Below, one piece after another: positions 11,801-20,725 of a stretch of DNA of 64,000 bases. Both the position numbers and the translations under genes were made by a program. This stretch comes from Antedon mediterranea (taxonomy: Eukaryota; Echinodermata; Crinoidea; Comatulida; Antedonidae). The notes below the pieces were generated by a model, which was not told where the DNA came from, did not search any database, and saw only the letters and a list, made by a program, of their open reading frames with translations. Location: contig NC_092675.1 in NCBI RefSeq assembly GCF_964355755.1, forward strand, positions 25,088,412-25,152,411, given 5' to 3'. How positions within the stretch are numbered: position 1 is the stretch's first letter; every line of letters starts with the position of its first letter.

Positions 11801-14800
11801 GTGTATAATTTGTGTACTGTATTTTTTTAATTCTACTATTTTATTATCAAACAATATGCATGTACTTAAAGGAACTTAAAAAATGTGCGTATATGAACAA
11901 ATGAGATGGGAAGATTAGACCCACGAAAATAAAAAATGTATTTTTGTGTAATGTTTATTGTTTAATTTTGCTGACTTATTACTCGGATTGTGTCATCCAC
12001 ACACACGTCACACACACCACCTACACAGCTACTACTAGGCCTAGAATAGACATGGGTTTAGAGACTAATAATTAGGCCTAATAGTATTAAAATAGAAACT
12101 ATAATTTTAACACGTAATTCTTTAGTAATAAATTATATTAAAAACACCATAAACTAAAGGCTGATTATTTCGACAATCCACACAGAAACGCCGCTATTCT
12201 ATGAAATCGCACGCCGCAACAACAGCGGAGATAGGGGTGTCACGAAACCTAAGACCACGAAAGCTCAGACCCCCTAAGACCTAAGATCACGAAAGCTAAG
12301 ACCGAACACCTAAGATTACAAATATTTATCTTTCGCACCTGCCTTGTATTTTAACTCCCAACATTTATTCTGAATAGAATACCACACCTTAGAATTGGCA
12401 CTTTCATGAAAAAGAATCACATAAAAAGTAACAAATACATTTTTTAAATTGATGATTTTACAGACGTTTTTCTCGCACACAAAATGACTAGCCTACAGTA
12501 GGCTACAGTATGCCTACCCCATGGGCCATGTTCAATGTTTTTGTTTCTATGGAACGTCAAAAGAGCAAAAATTATATAGAGGGCTGAAAACTCTGTGGAG
12601 TCCATCTACAGTGTGGATGGAACAATGTAAAATTAAAATTGTAATGATAATAGTATAATCATGCAAGTACAAAGAAATAAATACTGGCAAATAAATTTTA
12701 ATTTAAAAATCATGATAAGTTTTTTTGTTTCGTTTTCTTTCTGTTTTTATACTTGTACTATTATTGTTGCTCTTTTGGCGCTCCATAGAAACAAAAGCAT
12801 TGAGCATGGGGAGCTCGAGGAGTTACATTAGTATTACAGTATACAAAGAAACACATCTGTAAAATCATCAATTTAAAGGATTTATTTATTTGTTATTATG
12901 TGTTTCTCCTTCTGAAAGTACTTATAAGTCCTAATTTTAAAGTGTGGTGTTCAGGATAAAGTTAGTCAACAAATTTGGAGTCAAAATACAAGAAAGGCAG
13001 GTGCGTAAGAAAAACATCCTCTGAACCAACACAATGGAGTAAATATATACCAACAAACAACCCGTCAAGTTTGTTTGTTGTAAAGAAAAAATATACATTT
13101 ACTCAACGGGCGAAAATAATGTGAGTTTATCTATGTTTTGCGGTAGTATTAAATTATATTTATGGTAATAAATGAAACCTACTGTGTTTAAAATTATGTA
13201 TGGATAAACAAGTATTGTTTTTAAGCTGTAGTATATCTTAGTATTTGTAATCTTAGGTGTTGGGTCTTAGCTTTCGTGATCTTAGGTCTTAGGGGGTCTG
13301 AGCTTTCGTGGTCTTAGGTTTCGTGACACCCGCGGAGGTAGGCCTAGAATCGTACCGCACTTGTGTTATCACTTCTTGTTGCTATAGGCCTACGCTTGGG
13401 TGCACACGGAACAAGAAAATTTAACTGATGAATTATTCATGTTGATTTTGTGACGTTTCATGAGGGGGGTCCCCAACTTATGTACGAAAAAAAAAATCGC
13501 TCACCCCGCGGACAACTACCTCTGACACAATACTCCCCGTAGGACAACTACTTTCTGGACAATACTCCGAGGGCAAATAATCTTTTAGGACAACTACCTC
13601 CGTAGGACAACTAACCCCTGGACAACTACCCTCGGACAATTACCCCCTAGGAACAATTACCACTGACAATTACCCCCGGAGAATTACCCCCCCCCCCCCC
13701 CGGGTAATTACCCCGCGGACAACTGCCTCTGACACAATACTCCCCGTAGGACAACTACCTCCTGGACCTGGACAATACTCCGAGGGCAAATAATCTTTTA
13801 GGACAACTAACCCCTGGACAACTACCACCCAGAAAACTATCCCTTTAGAACAACTACCCCCCGGACGGACAACTACCACCCAGACCATTCAACAACCTGA
13901 CTCTGCAACAGCGTATAATAGGAATTAATAACTATATTTTAATTCGTTACTTTGACGAATTACTATTCATTATTGTAAACAAAAGTAAAAGATTGAACAT
14001 AAATATAGCCTGGTATAAACTGAAGATTGTCACACATGATCATAGGATAGTCGAACGTATTATATAGTACTCCCTGTATTCGCTAATAATAATAATAATT
14101 TTTGCGTCAGGACAATGCTTCGATAACCACTGGTCTTAAAAGAATTAATTTTTGTCTCAAATTTGTCATTGTATTTTTGTACACTTGAAGAATAATATCA
14201 CTTTTGATATTTGACCTCAATGTTCACTCACCGAATAAACGGCGATCTTTAAATAAATTCCCCTCAAATAAACGGTGACCATGTCACTCTCATGACACAT
14301 CATATGGAATAATCGGCGTCTATTTCCATTAGATTATACCCCCTCCCATTGAATAAACAATTTCTTCCAATAAATGTCCACCTAAAAACCACCTAAACAA
14401 TAAACAGCCCAGGCCGTTTTTTTCAATAAATACGGTACTTTAAATCTAGCACATCTAGGGCCTAGCGTACTGTTAAACAGAATAATCGGTTAAAAACGGG
14501 TGTTTCGAAACTAGAGACCCGAGACCAGAGACCATGAGACCCGAGACCCAATACGAAAAGGGAGACCTAAATATACGAAAAGGGAGACCCACGTACGAAA
14601 AGGGAGACCCCACTATACGAAAAGGGAGACCCCACTATACGAAAAGGGAGACCCTAATATACGAAAAGGGAGACCCAAATATAGGTCTCCCTTTTCGTAT
14701 TGGGTCTCGTGTCAGGTCTCTGGTCTCGGGTCTCTAGTTTCGAAACACCCGTTAAAAACAGATGATTTCATTTTTACAGAAACCGGTCCTATATATTTGT

Positions 14801-17465
14801 CTACTTTTAGATTGGGGGGGGTGGGTAGTTGACAAGGGGGTAGTTGACCGGGGGGTAGTTGACCGGGGGGTAGTTGTCCTAAGGGGGTAGTTGTCCTAAG
14901 GGGGTGGTTGTCCGAGGGGTAGTTGTCCGGGGGGTTGTTATCCTAAGGGGTTGTTATCCTAAGGGGGTAGTTGTCCTAAGGGGGTAGTTGTCCGGGGGGT
15001 AGTTGTCCGAGGGGTAGTTGTCCAAGGGGTAGTTGTCCTAAGGGGGTAGTTGTCCGGGTGGTAAACATCCGGGGGGTAACTGTCTAGGGGGTAGGTGTCC
15101 TAGAACCGTCTATGAAAACATCTCTGCTGATAATATTGCAGGAAATATTTTTGACAAATGTTTATGGATGAAGAATTGTTTGATTAAGCCCGTTTTCCAC
15201 TAGGTAAATTTGTTTGCGCGATCCAACGTTTCGCAGAGAAAAGATCGCGCTACCATTTCCAATACAAGAGCGAATAGCTGCGATTTTCATTTCCAGTGTG
15301 TGTCACACGATAACGCGACAACATTTTTTCATGGAATACATTTTTGTAATAAATAGTATACAAATATTGAATGTTTATTTGTTTGATGGTGAAAATAATT
15401 CATGAATTAAAATATTTACTGATCTATTTTAACGAAGCGCAGCCGAGTTGAAGTAGAGCAGTCAATTCTTCATCAATTGAAATATTCTCTCCAATCAACG
15501 AATGCAAAACATTTATTATTTGTTTTATAACATACCTACATTTATTCAATGCAACCATCGTGAATTATTGACGGATGCAAGGCCGGAAAGGCTATAGGCC
15601 ATTCAAAAAGGCAGTGCTACAACTTTTGACGCGGAGACGTATACTGCAGTTGACTAGAAAAATACCTACCACATGTTACGCCAGCGTCTTCGGAATGTCC
15701 ACAATTATGAACACCCCATCCTGCATGACCACAGTCCCACAGGTAAGATTCCGAACCTGTGCACGCCATATTATCAAGCCATATGGTTCCCGTTCCTGCT
15801 CCCCATGAGTTTATGGCAGAAGAAGCCCTAGGGTATCCTAGTTGACGACAAACAACATTCGCGTCGTTTATGTCGAAGGCATCGTCACAAACAGTGCCCC
15901 ATGCGCCATTATAAAGATGGATTCTTCCATACCATGTGTAAGTCAAGTACATAGAATCTAAAACAGAATATGTAATTTTTTATTTTATTTATTTTTGTTA
16001 TACAATTTTCAAAAAAACAACATGAAATACATAATATCGGTGCAGCACCCTGCGGATTGCCATGAGTAAGCACTTTCGGAGTGGTACTGCACTTCAAACA
16101 TACACAAGAAGTAAAACAATAAAAATACATAAGTTATAAAAAAAATTAAAAAGTTTATAAAGGCCTAAATTAGTATTACAAACTAAAATGAGGGTAAAGT
16201 TCACTTATAATAATAAGCGCAATAATATTTAATATAAATAAGTAGAGTAATTAGTAAAAATTAAAAATAGATGATTTGATAGTGCATACAAAATACAACT
16301 AGCAGAACTATTACAGAAATGTAAAAACCCCACGGATCTGTAAGCTAAAGATCACAGGTTTGAATCATAAAGACATTCTACATTTAAGCACAAACTAATC
16401 CCACGGATCTGTAAGCTAAAGATCCCAGGTTTGAATCATAAAGGCATTCTACATTCAAACACAAACTAACCCCACGGATCTGTAAGCTAAAGATCACAGG
16501 TTTGAATCATAAAGACATTCTACATTCAAACACAAACTAACCCCACGGATCAGTAAGCTAAAGATCACAGGTTTGAATCATAAAGACATTCTACATTTAA
16601 GCACAAACTAACCCCACGGATCTGTAAGCTAAAGATCACAGATTTGAATCATAAAGACATTCTACATTCAAACACAAACTAACCCCACGGATCTGTAAGC
16701 TAAAGATCCCAGGTTTGAATCATAAAGGCATTCTACATTCAAACACAAACTAACCCCACGGATCTGTAAGCTAAAGATCACAGGTTTGAATTATAAAGAC
16801 ATTCTACATTCAAACACAAACTAACCCCACGGATCTGTAAGCTAAAGATCACAGGTTTGAATCATTAAGACATTCTACATTCAAACACAAACTAACCCCA
16901 CGGATCTGTAAGCTAAAGATCACAGGTTTGAATTATAAAGACATTCTACATTCAAACACAAACTAACCCCACGGATCAGTAAGCTAAAGATCACAGGTTT
17001 GAATCATAAAGACATTCTACATTCAAACACAAACTAACCCCACGGATCTGGAAGCTAATGATAACAGGTTTGAATCATAAAGACATTCTACATTCAAGCA
17101 CAAACTAACCCCACGGATCTTCAAGCTAAAGATCACAGATTTGAATCATAAAGACACTCTACATTCAAGCACAAACGTTCGTAGATGCGATGAAGAAATT
17201 TCAGTTCATTTCATTTCATTATTTATTTGGTCTATTTGAGTTTATACATAAAAAAACAAAACTTAAATTTGGGAGACCAGGGTCAACCTAAGTGAACTTA
17301 ATCACTGTAGCTGAGCCGGTAGACCCAACCCCAAAGATCATGTTATGTGATTTATATTTATAATTAACAAACATAAATAAATGGAATATTGTTTAAATAC
17401 AAATACTTACAAGCATTGGCTGACCGCAGCATAAATGCGACTCCAACAAAAAGGATTAGCTCCAT
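2645..17465 (-). CDS. Secreted SRCR-EGF-PAN protein, 16 exons
   Basis: Exons in order on the minus strand: 17465-17411, 15957-15670, 10882-10592, 10025-9912, 9601-9491, 8996-8886, 8664-8551, 7617-7507, 7222-7112, 6673-6563, 6386-6276, 5829-5716, 5347-5237, 5026-4916, 3496-3380, 2889-2645. All have AG acceptors and GT donors. Every junction is phase 1, and the total of 2,226 nt is exactly 742 codons including TAA. The product is a signal peptide, two SRCR domains, twelve EGF domains and a PAN/apple-like C-terminal domain, with no transmembrane segment. It should therefore be secreted. Such proteins bind microbial or host glycans and proteins through SRCR domains; the ligand here is unknown. 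Symmetrical phase-1 exons explain the easy multiplication of the domains. Extra exons in the long introns cannot be excluded. Confidence 0.85.
3380..10025 (-). CDS. Array of twelve EGF exons
   Basis: Twelve exons of 111-117 nt each encode one EGF domain (37-39 residues, six cysteines). Most begin D-[IV]-[DN]-E-C and contain C-x-D-x4-Y-x-C, the calcium-binding EGF and Asp/Asn-hydroxylation signature (for example [10 protein letters not shown] in 4916-5026). The most divergent are the two end domains: 9912-10025 ([11 protein letters not shown]) and 3380-3496 ([10 protein letters not shown], ending WYYTDNC). Exon pairs 5347/7617, 5829/8664 and 6386/8996 are nearly identical, and their introns also match (see the duplicated block). 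Confidence 0.9.
3643..4725. mobile_element. Mutator-like fold-back element, copy 1
   Basis: The 1,083-bp element starts GGGTGTCACGAAACC and ends GGTTTCGTGACACCC. It is flanked by an exact 10-bp direct repeat ATGGTAAAAC (3633-3642 and 4726-4735). The two halves are imperfect reverse complements over much of their length (for example AAATTGATGATTTTACAGA near 4103 and its complement near 4500), so it is a fold-back transposon. The 9-10 bp target duplication is typical of MULEs (Mutator-like). No transposase frame is visible; the longest frame is 65 codons, so it is non-autonomous. It sits in an intron of the SRCR-EGF gene. Confidence 0.85.
5483..5698. repeat. Minisatellite, 18-20 bp unit CTAACTGTAACTACTATACG
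   Basis: About ten imperfect units of CTAACTGTA(A/T)CTACTAT(A)CG. This is the short allele of the array found in expanded form at 7739-8500; both sit at the same place in a duplicated EGF intron. Confidence 0.85.
6806..7030. mobile_element. Degraded MITE of the GCTTGGTTCCCACT family
   Basis: The left end TTAAGCTTGGTTCCCACTTA is clear. Inside are the family words GACCAATCACAATCGATGG and ACGCAAGGACGTAAGCGCA. The right end is eroded near 7030. It lies between EGF exons 6673 and 7222. Confidence 0.6.
7739..8500. repeat. Expanded minisatellite, 18-20 bp unit
   Basis: About 35 units alternate between CTAACTGTATCTACTATCG and CTAACTGTAACTACTATACG, with some higher-order periodicity. The matching array in block A is only about 215 bp, so copy number has changed since the block duplication. 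A small hairpin insertion interrupts it at 7827-7919. Confidence 0.9.
7827..7919. mobile_element. 93-bp hairpin insertion in the minisatellite
   Basis: AGGGAGTTGTAAAAT at the left is mirrored by ATTTTACAACTCCCT at the right, with AT-rich sequence between. It interrupts a minisatellite unit, so its borders are clear. It could be a very small MITE. I see no convincing target duplication. Confidence 0.6.
9098..9190 (-). pseudogene. Relic of a deleted EGF exon and its flank
   Basis: ATTCGTTAAT then TCTAG at 9098-9110 matches the first bases and acceptor of EGF exon 7222 (ATTCGTTAATATCTGG). The following 80 bp match its intron (GTTAGAA.GGATG.AAA, TTGGAAGAA.GATGGACATA). The rest of the exon is missing. 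It cannot encode an EGF domain. Confidence 0.6.
10592..10882 (-). CDS. SRCR domain 2 exon
   Basis: The exon is 291 nt, phase 1 to phase 1, with the same six-cysteine group A pattern ([44 protein letters not shown]). The 3' half is almost identical at nucleotide level to SRCR exon 1, so the two arose by a fairly recent exon duplication or have undergone gene conversion. Between them lies the 11-15 kb repeat cluster. Confidence 0.92.
11050..11205. repeat. Two-copy direct repeat beside the intron repeat cluster
   Basis: CTCGGACTGGGCATGC occurs at about 11067 and 11129, each followed by related sequence ending GAGAGTCT. The 17-bp word GTCTATGAAAACATCTC at 11115-11131 recurs at 15108-15124, at the far end of the repeat cluster. 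Confidence 0.55.
11215..11475. repeat. GGACAACTACCCCC minisatellite, left block
   Basis: Imperfect units of ACCCCCTTAGGACAACT and ACCCCCCGGACAATT, about 14-18 bp each, run to the left arm of an inverted repeat at 11484. The same repeat type recurs at 13500-13900 (same strand) and 14805-15105 (opposite strand). Confidence 0.85.
11484..13499. mobile_element. Fold-back element with ~165-bp arms, containing another element
   Basis: The left arm (about 11484-11650) starts GCGATTTTTTTTTCGTACAT. The right arm (about 13342-13499) is its close reverse complement, ending ATGTACG then an A-run and TCGC. Shared inner words are CATGAATAATTCATCAGTTA and GCAACAAGAAGTGAT. The fold-back element at 12235-13331 has inserted next to the right arm. 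No coding frame is seen. Confidence 0.7.
12235..13331. mobile_element. Mutator-like fold-back element, copy 2 (inverted relative to copy 1)
   Basis: The 1,097-bp element has ends GGGTGTCACGAAACC and GGTTTCGTGACACCC. It is flanked by GCGGAGATAG (12225-12234) and GCGGAGGTAG (13332-13341), a 10-bp target duplication with one mismatch. The interior is the reverse complement of 3643-4725 with high identity. It is nested in the inverted-repeat element at 11484-13499. Confidence 0.85.
13500..13905. repeat. GGACAACTACC minisatellite, middle block
   Basis: Imperfect units of GGACAACTACC and GACAATACTCC. A longer repeat of about 220 bp is visible: CCCGCGGACAACT.CCTCTGAC starts at 13505 and again at about 13711. 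Contains a run of 14 C near 13687. Confidence 0.8.
13906..14497. other. Intronic stretch without recognised features
   Basis: Unique-looking sequence within the SRCR1-SRCR2 intron, with several CAATAAAC/GAATAAAC words at 14230-14430. No coding frame or clear repeat family is seen. Confidence 0.4.
14498..14750. mobile_element. Short Mutator-like MITE with internal 17-bp repeats
   Basis: The 253-bp element has ends GGGTGTTTCGAAACTAGAGA and TCTCTAGTTTCGAAACACCC, flanked by exact 9-bp repeats GTTAAAAAC (14489-14497 and 14751-14759). The ends resemble those of the 1.1-kb elements (GGGTGTCACGAAACC). Inside, the word TACGAAAAGGGAGACC is repeated about six times. The visible 67-codon frame is only this repeat. 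Confidence 0.8.
14805..15105. repeat. GGGGGTAGTTGTCC minisatellite, right block
   Basis: Units of AAGGGGGTAGTTGTCCT and CGGGGGGTAGTTGTC run the length of the block. This is the reverse complement of the repeat at 11215-11475. Confidence 0.85.
15670..15957 (-). CDS. SRCR domain 1 exon
   Basis: The exon is 288 nt, phase 1 to phase 1. Hallmarks are [47 protein letters not shown] and [13 protein letters not shown]. Six cysteines are present; the first and fourth cysteines of group B are missing (RQLGY, not RQLGC). It is therefore a group A SRCR domain. A near-identical exon lies at 10592-10882. Confidence 0.92.
16327..17176. repeat. 71-bp tandem array, about 12 copies
   Basis: The unit begins CCCCACGGATCTGTAAGCTA and ends CATTCAAACACAAACTAA. 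Copies start near 16327, 16398, 16470 and so on to about 17110, and differ at only a few positions, so the array is young or homogenised. Each unit contains ACAGGTTTGAATCAT, close to the tRNA T-arm/B-box word GGTTCGAATCC. It lies in intron 1 of the SRCR-EGF gene. Confidence 0.9.
17190..17345 (-). mobile_element. LINE 3' end (minus strand)
   Basis: Read on the minus strand, sequence containing CAGTGATTAAGTTCACTTAG runs to a tail AATAAATAATGAAATGAAATG. A related tail with AGTGATTAGGTTCACTTTTAG lies at 52520-52760 on the same strand. No coding part is left. Confidence 0.55.
17411..17465 (-). CDS. Signal-peptide exon of the SRCR-EGF gene
   Basis: ATG at 17465 opens [18 protein letters not shown]. 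This is a short N-region, a hydrophobic core and a small-residue cleavage site after ANA. The exon ends in phase 1 before GTAAGTATTTG. I chose this as the start because its donor phase fits the first SRCR exon and no other signal-like exon is visible upstream of that domain. Confidence 0.8.
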
Positions 17466-17831
17466 GCTTATGCACGTAATACTTTCCAGTGACTGACGTC
17501 GCTGGCTAATTAACGTGTGGTCTAATTTAAATCAATATTAGTTAATATCGTAGTAACAAGAATTATTGCCAATAAATAAGATAGTGGATCAATGATGTTT
17601 CCGTTGGTTTCTTTGTAAATTACTTGGTACTCTGCTCAAGCGTCTAGTTACAATCTATAATATTAATTGTTTTATTCGTGTTAATTTTTTCCTCTTCTTT
17701 GATGTCAACACACTTTCGACAATTTCAGTTTCTACCTTTAACAATAATAATAATTCTGATTTCTATAAAGGTAATTAATTAATCGTTAATATATTATAGT
17801 ATAGTTACAATTTATAAAATGATTATGAATA

Positions 17832-18460
17832 ATGTTGGTAAATGTTTATAATAATTGTACAATGATTGTGTTAAGTATTATATATATGTTTCTCTTGTCC
17901 GTCCATCTTGAATACTGTAGTGTTGTGTCTAATTCGTTTTCGTCTGTTCATAGTACCCGTCTTCAAAGAGTCCAAGATCGTTTTGTTTGTTTTGTGTATT
18001 CTACTTGTCACTGTCCTCCTTTGTCTGTCTCTCTTCTTTCGCTTGTCTCTCGTCTTTCTATGTTCGATCTTCAGTTTTTGTATAAATGTATGAATTCCCG
18101 TTTCAATTGTAATTTTATCTCCTTGTTTTCGTTTCATGTTAAAGCTGTTGGTTGTCGTACTCGTAATTCCAAATGTAATCTTCTTTATGTGCCGTATTGT
18201 CGTGTTAATGTTACCAAGAATGGATTTATTTCACGTATTTGTCTTCTTTTTAATAATTGTGTTGTTAAAGATAATTCTATTGATCTATTTTTTTACCGTT
18301 GTAATTGTTTTTGTAATAAAATTAGTAAAATTGTATAATTTTGTATTGTTAGATTTTAAGATTTATATATATTTTTATATGGTATAGTTTATTCCATTCT
18401 GTAAGGGGCGGGTTTCCCGCTGTTGAATGAGTTTGAATAAAATAAAATAAATAAAAATAT
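17832..18460 (+). pseudogene. Decayed non-LTR retrotransposon, end of RT ORF and 3' tail
   Basis: A frame to 18338 resembles the region after the catalytic core of LINE reverse transcriptases: HLEYCSVVSNSF, RLQRVQDRFVCF, FLYKCMNSRF, CRTRNSKC and KNGFISRICLLFNN. Such LINEs (jockey/CR1-like) move by target-primed reverse transcription. The catalytic core is absent. The copy ends in an A-rich tail GAATAAAATAAAATAAATAA near 18440. A second decayed LINE end lies at 19820-20575. It is 5' truncated, as most LINE copies are. Confidence 0.7.
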
Positions 18461-19040
18461 GTGATATGCTAATGTTGAATGACATTGAAGGTGGAATTGA
18501 GGTGGTGCATGCACGAAAAATAAATAACATCATTATGATTTTATTTTATGTGACAAGTTATCTTTATTCGACACAGATTTGTTTATTTTAGCAGCACATT
18601 CTACTAAAATGTGATGATTTGTTATTTTTAATCACAATTAGTTTTTATAACATCTCATCTAAGAAGTATTTGCACAATGTTGTATTTTAGTCTGCATAGT
18701 TTGTCTTTTTTAATTGTTTCTATACATTACATTTTAACTAGAGAATTTCTACTTGGAGGCGTTTTGTTTTTCGATGACTTTAAATATGCATGGTTGTTGT
18801 GTATGCTTATTATGTATGTGTGTAATTCAATAACCGTATTTTCAAACATCGTTAATGTATAGGTCTAAACATAATGTTTTATAATAAAATTAACGATTTT
18901 TCATATCAATATGATTATTATTGATATTACATTGATGTATGCCATAGTCAATAACTAAGCAGTTATATATGGACAAATATGTGGATCAATTATTTTTAAT
19001 TTCAGAGTGTAAAAAGTCGTAAGTATCGCATTTCATGATC
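18461..19040. other. AT-rich intergenic stretch
   Basis: No supportable gene. The short open frames are AT-rich and without recognisable motifs. Confidence 0.5.
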
Positions 19041-19042
19041 TA

Positions 19043-19247
19043 CATATATATATATATATATATAAATCATACTGTAAATTATAGAAACAGTACTCATATT
19101 CGGAACATGATCTCATAATCGCGTCGAGCATAGCTCATTGGCGAAAGTTCCGTATTTTTTAGTTGTATGAAAAAATGTCTCTGGCGGGATTCGAACCTGC
19201 AACCTCTCGCTTACAGGGCGAGTATCATACCACTAGACCACAGAGCC
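19043..19247 (-). mobile_element. tRNA-derived SINE family 1, copy 1
   Basis: On the minus strand a tRNA-like head (19247-19178) begins GGCTCTGTGGTCTAGTGGTA and has B-box GGTTCGAATCC. A body of about 115 bp (TACGGAACTTTCGCCAATGA) follows, then an AT tail. Head sequence and D-arm resemble tRNA-Pro. The anticodon loop reads CCTGTAA, with C instead of U at position 33, and the acceptor stem has a mismatch. It is therefore a repeat rather than a working tRNA gene. Confidence 0.75.
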
Positions 19248-19267
19248 ATGTATGAGAGATGTATGTA

Positions 19268-19709
19268 TGTTGTATGAGAGAATGTATCTGGTGGGTGAAA
19301 ATCTGTGATAATACCATACATGGCTCTGTGGTCTAGTGGTATGATACTCGCCCTGTTGCAGGTTCGAATCCCGCCAGAGACATTTTTTCATACAACTAAA
19401 AAATACGGAACTTTCGCCAATGAGCTATGCTCGACGCGATTATGAGATCATGTTCCGAATACAATTATGTATGTATGTATGTATGTATGTATGTATGTAT
19501 GTATGTATGTATGTATGTATGTATGTATGTATGTATGTATGTATGTATGTATGTATGTATGTATGTATGTATGTATGTATGTATGTATGTATGTATGTAT
19601 GTATGTATGTATGTATGTATGTATGTATGTATGTATGTATGTATGTATGTATGTATGTATGTATGTATGTATGTATGTATGTATGTATGTATGTATGTAT
19701 GTATGTATG

Positions 19710-19766
<57 letters not shown>
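19268..19766 (+). mobile_element. tRNA-derived SINE family 1, copy 2, with giant ATGT/AT tail
   Basis: This is the inverted partner of copy 1. Forty-odd bp of shared 5' sequence (GTATCTGGTGGGTGAAAATC) precede the tRNA-like head at 19322. The head lacks about ten bases after the anticodon loop. The body stops at TGTTCCGAATAC and passes into about 60 units of ATGT (19467-19711) and then AT repeats (19712-19766). Long cysteine/tyrosine/methionine frames here come only from the microsatellite. Confidence 0.8.
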
Positions 19767-19770
<4 letters not shown>

Positions 19771-19819
19771 TTTATCTATTCGCTCCTTAATTGGTAATTT
19801 AAGTCGTATTATTTACTAA

Positions 19820-20575
19820 TTTCTATTATAGAGTACAGTAATATCTTAACTATTACTTTGAAAAAGACCATTTTATTTCATAATTATTTATTTAATGACA
19901 ATTCCTTTAATAGGGTGCAATCGCAAAAAGATGTTGGTGTTTTTATTGATAATTCCTTTTGTTTTTCTTTTCACATTGATTATCTTGTTGGCAAGTGCAA
20001 TAGACTGCTTGGGCTGATGTGGCGTAATTGTAAACATTTTGACAGGAAAACCAATTCCACCTTTATTTTTCAATTATCCATCCAATTCTCAACTTTAGTT
20101 CAGTCAATGCGCATTCAGCGTCTGCATAATTGTTTTTTACTCTACATCAGCCACAACCAAAATCTTGATTTTCATTTCCATTTCCAATCCTCGAGTCCAG
20201 TAGAACCTGTTTTGATCTTGTTTTGTTTGTATAAATGTGTTACTTCTTTATTTGACTGTAACTTATTAAGTGTTATCTTAGAGTCCCTTGTCGTCGTCTT
20301 AGAAGAAATCCTACTTTCCATATTCCTTTTAGTAGAGTAAATGTTTTAAAAATGGTTTTATTAGTAAATTAAGTCAAACTTATAATTCTTTTACTTTAAG
20401 AAACCTTGAGTTAGATATTTTTAGTAATAATCTCCTCCGTAAGTTTTGTAACATTGTTAGTAGTTTAGTTTAATATTTGTATTGTATGTTTTTGTCTGTG
20501 TTCCCTCCTGTAAGTGGTGAACCATGAGTTCACTGTTGGCTGGGAAATGAAATAAATAAATAAAAATAATAATTT
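19820..20575 (+). pseudogene. Decayed non-LTR retrotransposon 3' part
   Basis: Residues such as VQSQKDVGVFIDNSFCFSFH, HIDYLVGKCNRLLGLMWR and NCKHF match the post-core region of LINE reverse transcriptases (KDLGV.ID..L.F..HI). The frame is later broken, and the element ends GAAATGAAATAAATAAATAA. It starts further upstream in the RT than the copy at 17832, so the two are separate insertions. Confidence 0.7.
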
Positions 20576-20599
20576 CGATTATGTCAACTTTGCGACAGT

Positions 20600-20725
20600 C
20601 TGACCAGTTTGCCGAACATCAGTTTTCTGAACACTGGTTTACCGAATCTTAGTTTTCCGAACCTCAGTTTACCAAAGTTCAGTTTGCCGAACCTCTATTT
20701 GCCAAACCTCTATTTGCCAACCTGT
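20600..20725. repeat. Degenerate 16-bp repeat TTTGCCGAACCTCAGT
   Basis: About seven imperfect units of (T)TTTACCGAACCTCAGT. It is a small minisatellite; the frame through it is a by-product. Confidence 0.6.

Noticed and set aside
14534-14737. 67-codon frame with repeated [13 protein letters not shown]-like text
   Set aside because: It is the internal repeat of the small Mutator-like element.
16327-17176. Possible CRISPR array
   Set aside because: The unit is 71 bp and repeats without unique spacers, and the genome is animal; this is a plain tandem repeat.
17871-18137. 88-codon minus frame rich in K and R
   Set aside because: Antisense of the LINE reverse-transcriptase remnant.
19178-19247. 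Functional tRNA gene (anticodon UGU)
   Set aside because: C at position 33, stem mismatches, and the same flanking body in three copies show it to be a SINE head.
19420-19819. Open frames of 107-130 codons rich in Met, Tyr, Val and Cys
   Set aside because: They are translations of the (ATGT)n and (AT)n microsatellite in three frames.
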